Shown here: positions 62,045 through 64,000 of the stretch, one piece after another | How positions within the stretch are numbered: position 1 is the first letter of the stretch | How the letters are laid out: the number at the start of each line of letters is the position of its first letter | Source of the DNA: Pelagibacterales bacterium SAG-MED49 | GTDB taxonomy: Bacteria > Pseudomonadota > Alphaproteobacteria > Pelagibacterales > Pelagibacteraceae | Direction of reading: 5' to 3' | Assembly: GCA_014653365.1 (NCBI GenBank) | Contig: JACWEQ010000002.1 | Location: 96,542 to 160,541, forward strand | DNA length: 64,000 bases | The notes under the pieces: generated by a model | What the model was told of the DNA's origin: nothing | Seen by the model: the letters and a program-made list of their open reading frames with translations, nothing else | Database searches by the model: none | Program-made: the position numbers and the translations under genes

Positions 62045-63055
62045 TTATTTGCTCTTATTATCTTCTTTTTTCGACACAGATTTTTTAAATATATTTAATT
62101 TTTTAATCCAATCGAATTTACCTTTTTTAGTTTCTGTTTTGTTGGGTTGTGCTTTTTTTTTCCAGTTTGATACAACTTCTTTTGATCCAAATTTAATAGG
62201 TTTAATTTTTCCATTTGGTCTTGTTTTCCTTAAACCTTCAGCAACAATAGTATCACCACTTTGAAGACCAGTCTTAACTTCTACATTTCCTTGATTTCTT
62301 AATCCAATTTCAATTTCTATTTTTTTTACAGTATTTTCTCTATCTACTTTGTATACATAAACTTTATTTCCCTCCATTAGTAAGCTAGTATCAGGAATGC
62401 TTAATGAATTTCTCTCATTATAGTTAATAGATGCTTCTAGCAATGAGCCAGATAAAAGTTCATTATTAGGATTATCAAGCTTAATTCTTACAGGTAGAGA
62501 TCTTTTACTAGTATCTATTCTGCTTGCTGTAGACTCAACAATTCCAGGATATTTTTTAAGATTGTTTCCAGAAAACTTTATATCAACATTTTGGTTCTTT
62601 TTTACGTATGGCGCAAATGTTTCAGGTATATCAACATCAATAAATAGTATCGATGTATCCTCTAAGTTTAATATAATTGAGCTTTTTGATACATCTATAT
62701 CATTTGAAAAATTTCTTTTTCCAATAATTCCATCAAAAGGAGTGACTATATTTCTATTTTTTAATTTAGCTATTACATCACCCGTTTTAACTTTAGTATT
62801 AAATTTAATTGGTTCTAAAATTTCATATTTTTCAATATTATATGATTTGATTTGTGAAGGAACCGCAGTGCCAAATGTTTCAATAGTATTTTGGAATAAT
62901 TTTTGCTCGACTATTTTCACAATAATACCTGGAGGAGGTCTTTTACTAAATTTTTTTTTAAAATGATTTCCTATCATTGTTCTTGCAATGATTACTGCCG
63001 AAATGATGAAGAAGAAGATTAATATTATAGATATAATTTTTGTTGATCTTCTCAT
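62045..63055 (-). CDS. RND efflux periplasmic adaptor (membrane fusion protein)
   Basis: This 336-residue protein has an N-terminal membrane anchor (about 6-26), a lipoyl/barrel-sandwich half (NTKVKTGDVIAKLKNRNIVTPFDGIIGKRNF) and beta-barrel segments (VRIKLDNPNNELLSGSLLEASI; GLQSGDTIVAEGL). The alpha-hairpin is almost absent, so it is a compact adaptor. The lysine-rich C-tail (after about 290) is unusual and its role unknown. It precedes the RND pump, with which it forms a complex. Confidence 0.9.
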   Translation of the reverse strand: MRRSTKIISIILIFFFIISAVIIARTMIGNHFKKKFSKRPPPGIIVKIVEQKLFQNTIETFGTAVPSQIKSYNIEKYEILEPIKFNTKVKTGDVIAKLKNRNIVTPFDGIIGKRNFSNDIDVSKSSIILNLEDTSILFIDVDIPETFAPYVKKNQNVDIKFSGNNLKKYPGIVESTASRIDTSKRSLPVRIKLDNPNNELLSGSLLEASINYNERNSLSIPDTSLLMEGNKVYVYKVDRENTVKKIEIEIGLRNQGNVEVKTGLQSGDTIVAEGLRKTRPNGKIKPIKFGSKEVVSNWKKKAQPNKTETKKGKFDWIKKLNIFKKSVSKKEDNKSK

Positions 63056-63058
63056 AAT

Positions 63059-63874
63059 TTAACTTTTTCCATACTCAGACCAAGAGCCATCGTATATTGT
63101 CGGCATATATTTAGCATTTATTAAGGAATATGCTAGTGCCAATACACTTGCAGTAACACCTGAGCCACATGAAAATACTATATTTTTATTATGGTCTAAA
63201 TTAAATGGCTTAAATTTTTCTACAATCTTATCTTTAGCAATAAACGTACGATCATCGGTATTTATCAATTCTGAAAAAGGTAAACAAAATGAATTTTTAA
63301 TCGATCCACTTCTTAAACCTTTTCTGGGCTCAGCAACTTTTCCTTCAAATCTTTCTATACTTCTTGCGTCAATAACATTAAACTCATTTTCAGAAATATT
63401 TTTATCTATTTCCTGTTTATCTTTTACAAGTTTTTTGTTTTCATTAGCTTTATAGTTTGAACGTGTGATAGATATAGTTTTGTTATTTGTAATTTTATTT
63501 TCTTTTTTCCATTTCTTTAAGCCTCCATCTAGTACATGAACAAGTTTTGGATTGTGACCAAAGTAAATTAGATTATACCAACAGCGACAAGAGCTTATTA
63601 CGTCTGAATTGTCATAAATTACTATTTCGTCTTTATTTTCAATGCCCATACTACTAATGAGTAATTCCCATGAATTAATATCAGTTAACATATGTGGCAA
63701 GTCTGTATCTATTTTTGAATTTGCATCTAAATCAAAAAAAATTGCATCGGGTATATGTTCTTTATTATATTCTTCAAAACCACTTCTTTCTGTTTGTGGC
63801 ATATGCCAGGAACAATCTATTATTTTTATTTTATTCAGGTTTTTTTCTAACCAATTTGAATCTACTAAAGACAT
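63059..63874 (-). CDS. sseA: 3-mercaptopyruvate sulfurtransferase / thiosulfate sulfurtransferase
   Basis: This 271-residue tandem-rhodanese protein has IDCSWHMPQTERSGFEEYNKEHIPDAIFFDLD in the inactive first domain and the catalytic Cys loop FSCGSGVTASVLALAY in the second. The CGSGVTAS loop indicates mercaptopyruvate rather than thiosulfate as the preferred donor. It starts one base after the msrA stop. Confidence 0.93.
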   Translation of the reverse strand: MSLVDSNWLEKNLNKIKIIDCSWHMPQTERSGFEEYNKEHIPDAIFFDLDANSKIDTDLPHMLTDINSWELLISSMGIENKDEIVIYDNSDVISSCRCWYNLIYFGHNPKLVHVLDGGLKKWKKENKITNNKTISITRSNYKANENKKLVKDKQEIDKNISENEFNVIDARSIERFEGKVAEPRKGLRSGSIKNSFCLPFSELINTDDRTFIAKDKIVEKFKPFNLDHNKNIVFSCGSGVTASVLALAYSLINAKYMPTIYDGSWSEYGKS

Positions 63875-63875
63875 T

Positions 63876-64000
63876 TTATCTCTTTTCTAAATACTTTTGA
63901 TGATATTCTTCAGCTGCACAATAGTTTTTTACTAATGAGATTTTAGTTACAACTTTTTCAGATAGTCTTTTATTTTCTTCTTCTATCATTTTTTTTGCAA
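63876..64000 (-). CDS. msrA: Peptide methionine sulfoxide reductase MsrA, C-terminal end (partial)
   Basis: The frame is open from the window edge on the minus strand and ends at TAA 63878-63876. The last ~41 residues, including TKISLVKNYCAAEEYHQKYLEK, match the conserved C-terminus of MsrA (the AExYHQxYL motif). MsrA reduces methionine-S-sulfoxide. The catalytic GCFW motif lies outside the window. This short reading frame is not in the ORF track. Confidence 0.85.
   Translation of the reverse strand, partial: AKKMIEEENKRLSEKVVTKISLVKNYCAAEEYHQKYLEKR

Overview
The window is a gene-dense, strongly AT-rich stretch of an alphaproteobacterial chromosome. Gene order (sdhCDAB; mdh-sucCD-sucAB-lpd; atpHAGDC), a SAM-II riboswitch on metX, the ChvG/ChvI and RegA-type regulators and extreme compaction all point to the SAR11 group (Candidatus Pelagibacter). 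That assignment is inferred from content and synteny, not from a database search. No stretch of more than about 180 bases lacks a gene. I saw no rRNA, tRNA, CRISPR array, insertion sequence or prophage gene.

Layout. 1-3385: the asd tail, then sdhCDAB. 3375-10132: an accessory-looking catabolic block with an IclR regulator, an MmsA/DddC-type semialdehyde dehydrogenase, an iron-dependent alcohol dehydrogenase and a DctPQM TRAP transporter. 10150-19346: a small exported protein of unknown function, then the TCA block mdh-sucC-sucD-sucA-sucB-lpd, with sucB carrying a one-base frameshift in a T7 run. 19369-26222: priA and the F1 ATP synthase operon. 26215-32759 (minus strand): rplU-rpmA-obgE-proB-proA-nadD-rsfS-ctpA-rppH. 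32825-35350 (minus): SAM-II riboswitch, metX-metW-gloB. 35454-40994: hisC and tyrC on plus; NlpC/P60, AmpG-like permease and TrkH on minus. 41085-44617: class I lysS, pyrD, rpmB, queuosine-precursor transporter. 44614-47867 (minus): a polyamine cluster of agmatinase, deoxyhypusine-synthase-like enzyme and ornithine decarboxylase, with a leader that can form a terminator. 47866-54163: regA, bioY, polA, chvI-chvG. 54203-58922: ahcY, tsaE, amgK, murU, gpmA and a lytic-transglycosylase-like lipoprotein. 58912-64000 (minus): RND pump, its adaptor, sseA and the msrA tail.

How the genes work together. The first third encodes central respiration: succinate dehydrogenase, the lower TCA cycle and ATP synthase. 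The TRAP/Fe-ADH/MmsA block could feed acetyl-CoA or propionyl-CoA into it. Methionine synthesis (metX/metW, SAM-II control) and SAM recycling (ahcY) are linked by their chemistry. AmpG-like permease, NlpC/P60 peptidase, transglycosylase, AmgK and MurU outline cell-wall turnover and recycling.

Most notable observations: both haem b ligands of succinate dehydrogenase are missing from SdhC and SdhD, and SdhD has no histidine at all; sucB is frameshifted; the ornithine decarboxylase leader has attenuator-like architecture; Fe-ADH and MmsA are paired as in dddB-dddC; and all seven convergent gene pairs overlap at their 3' ends.
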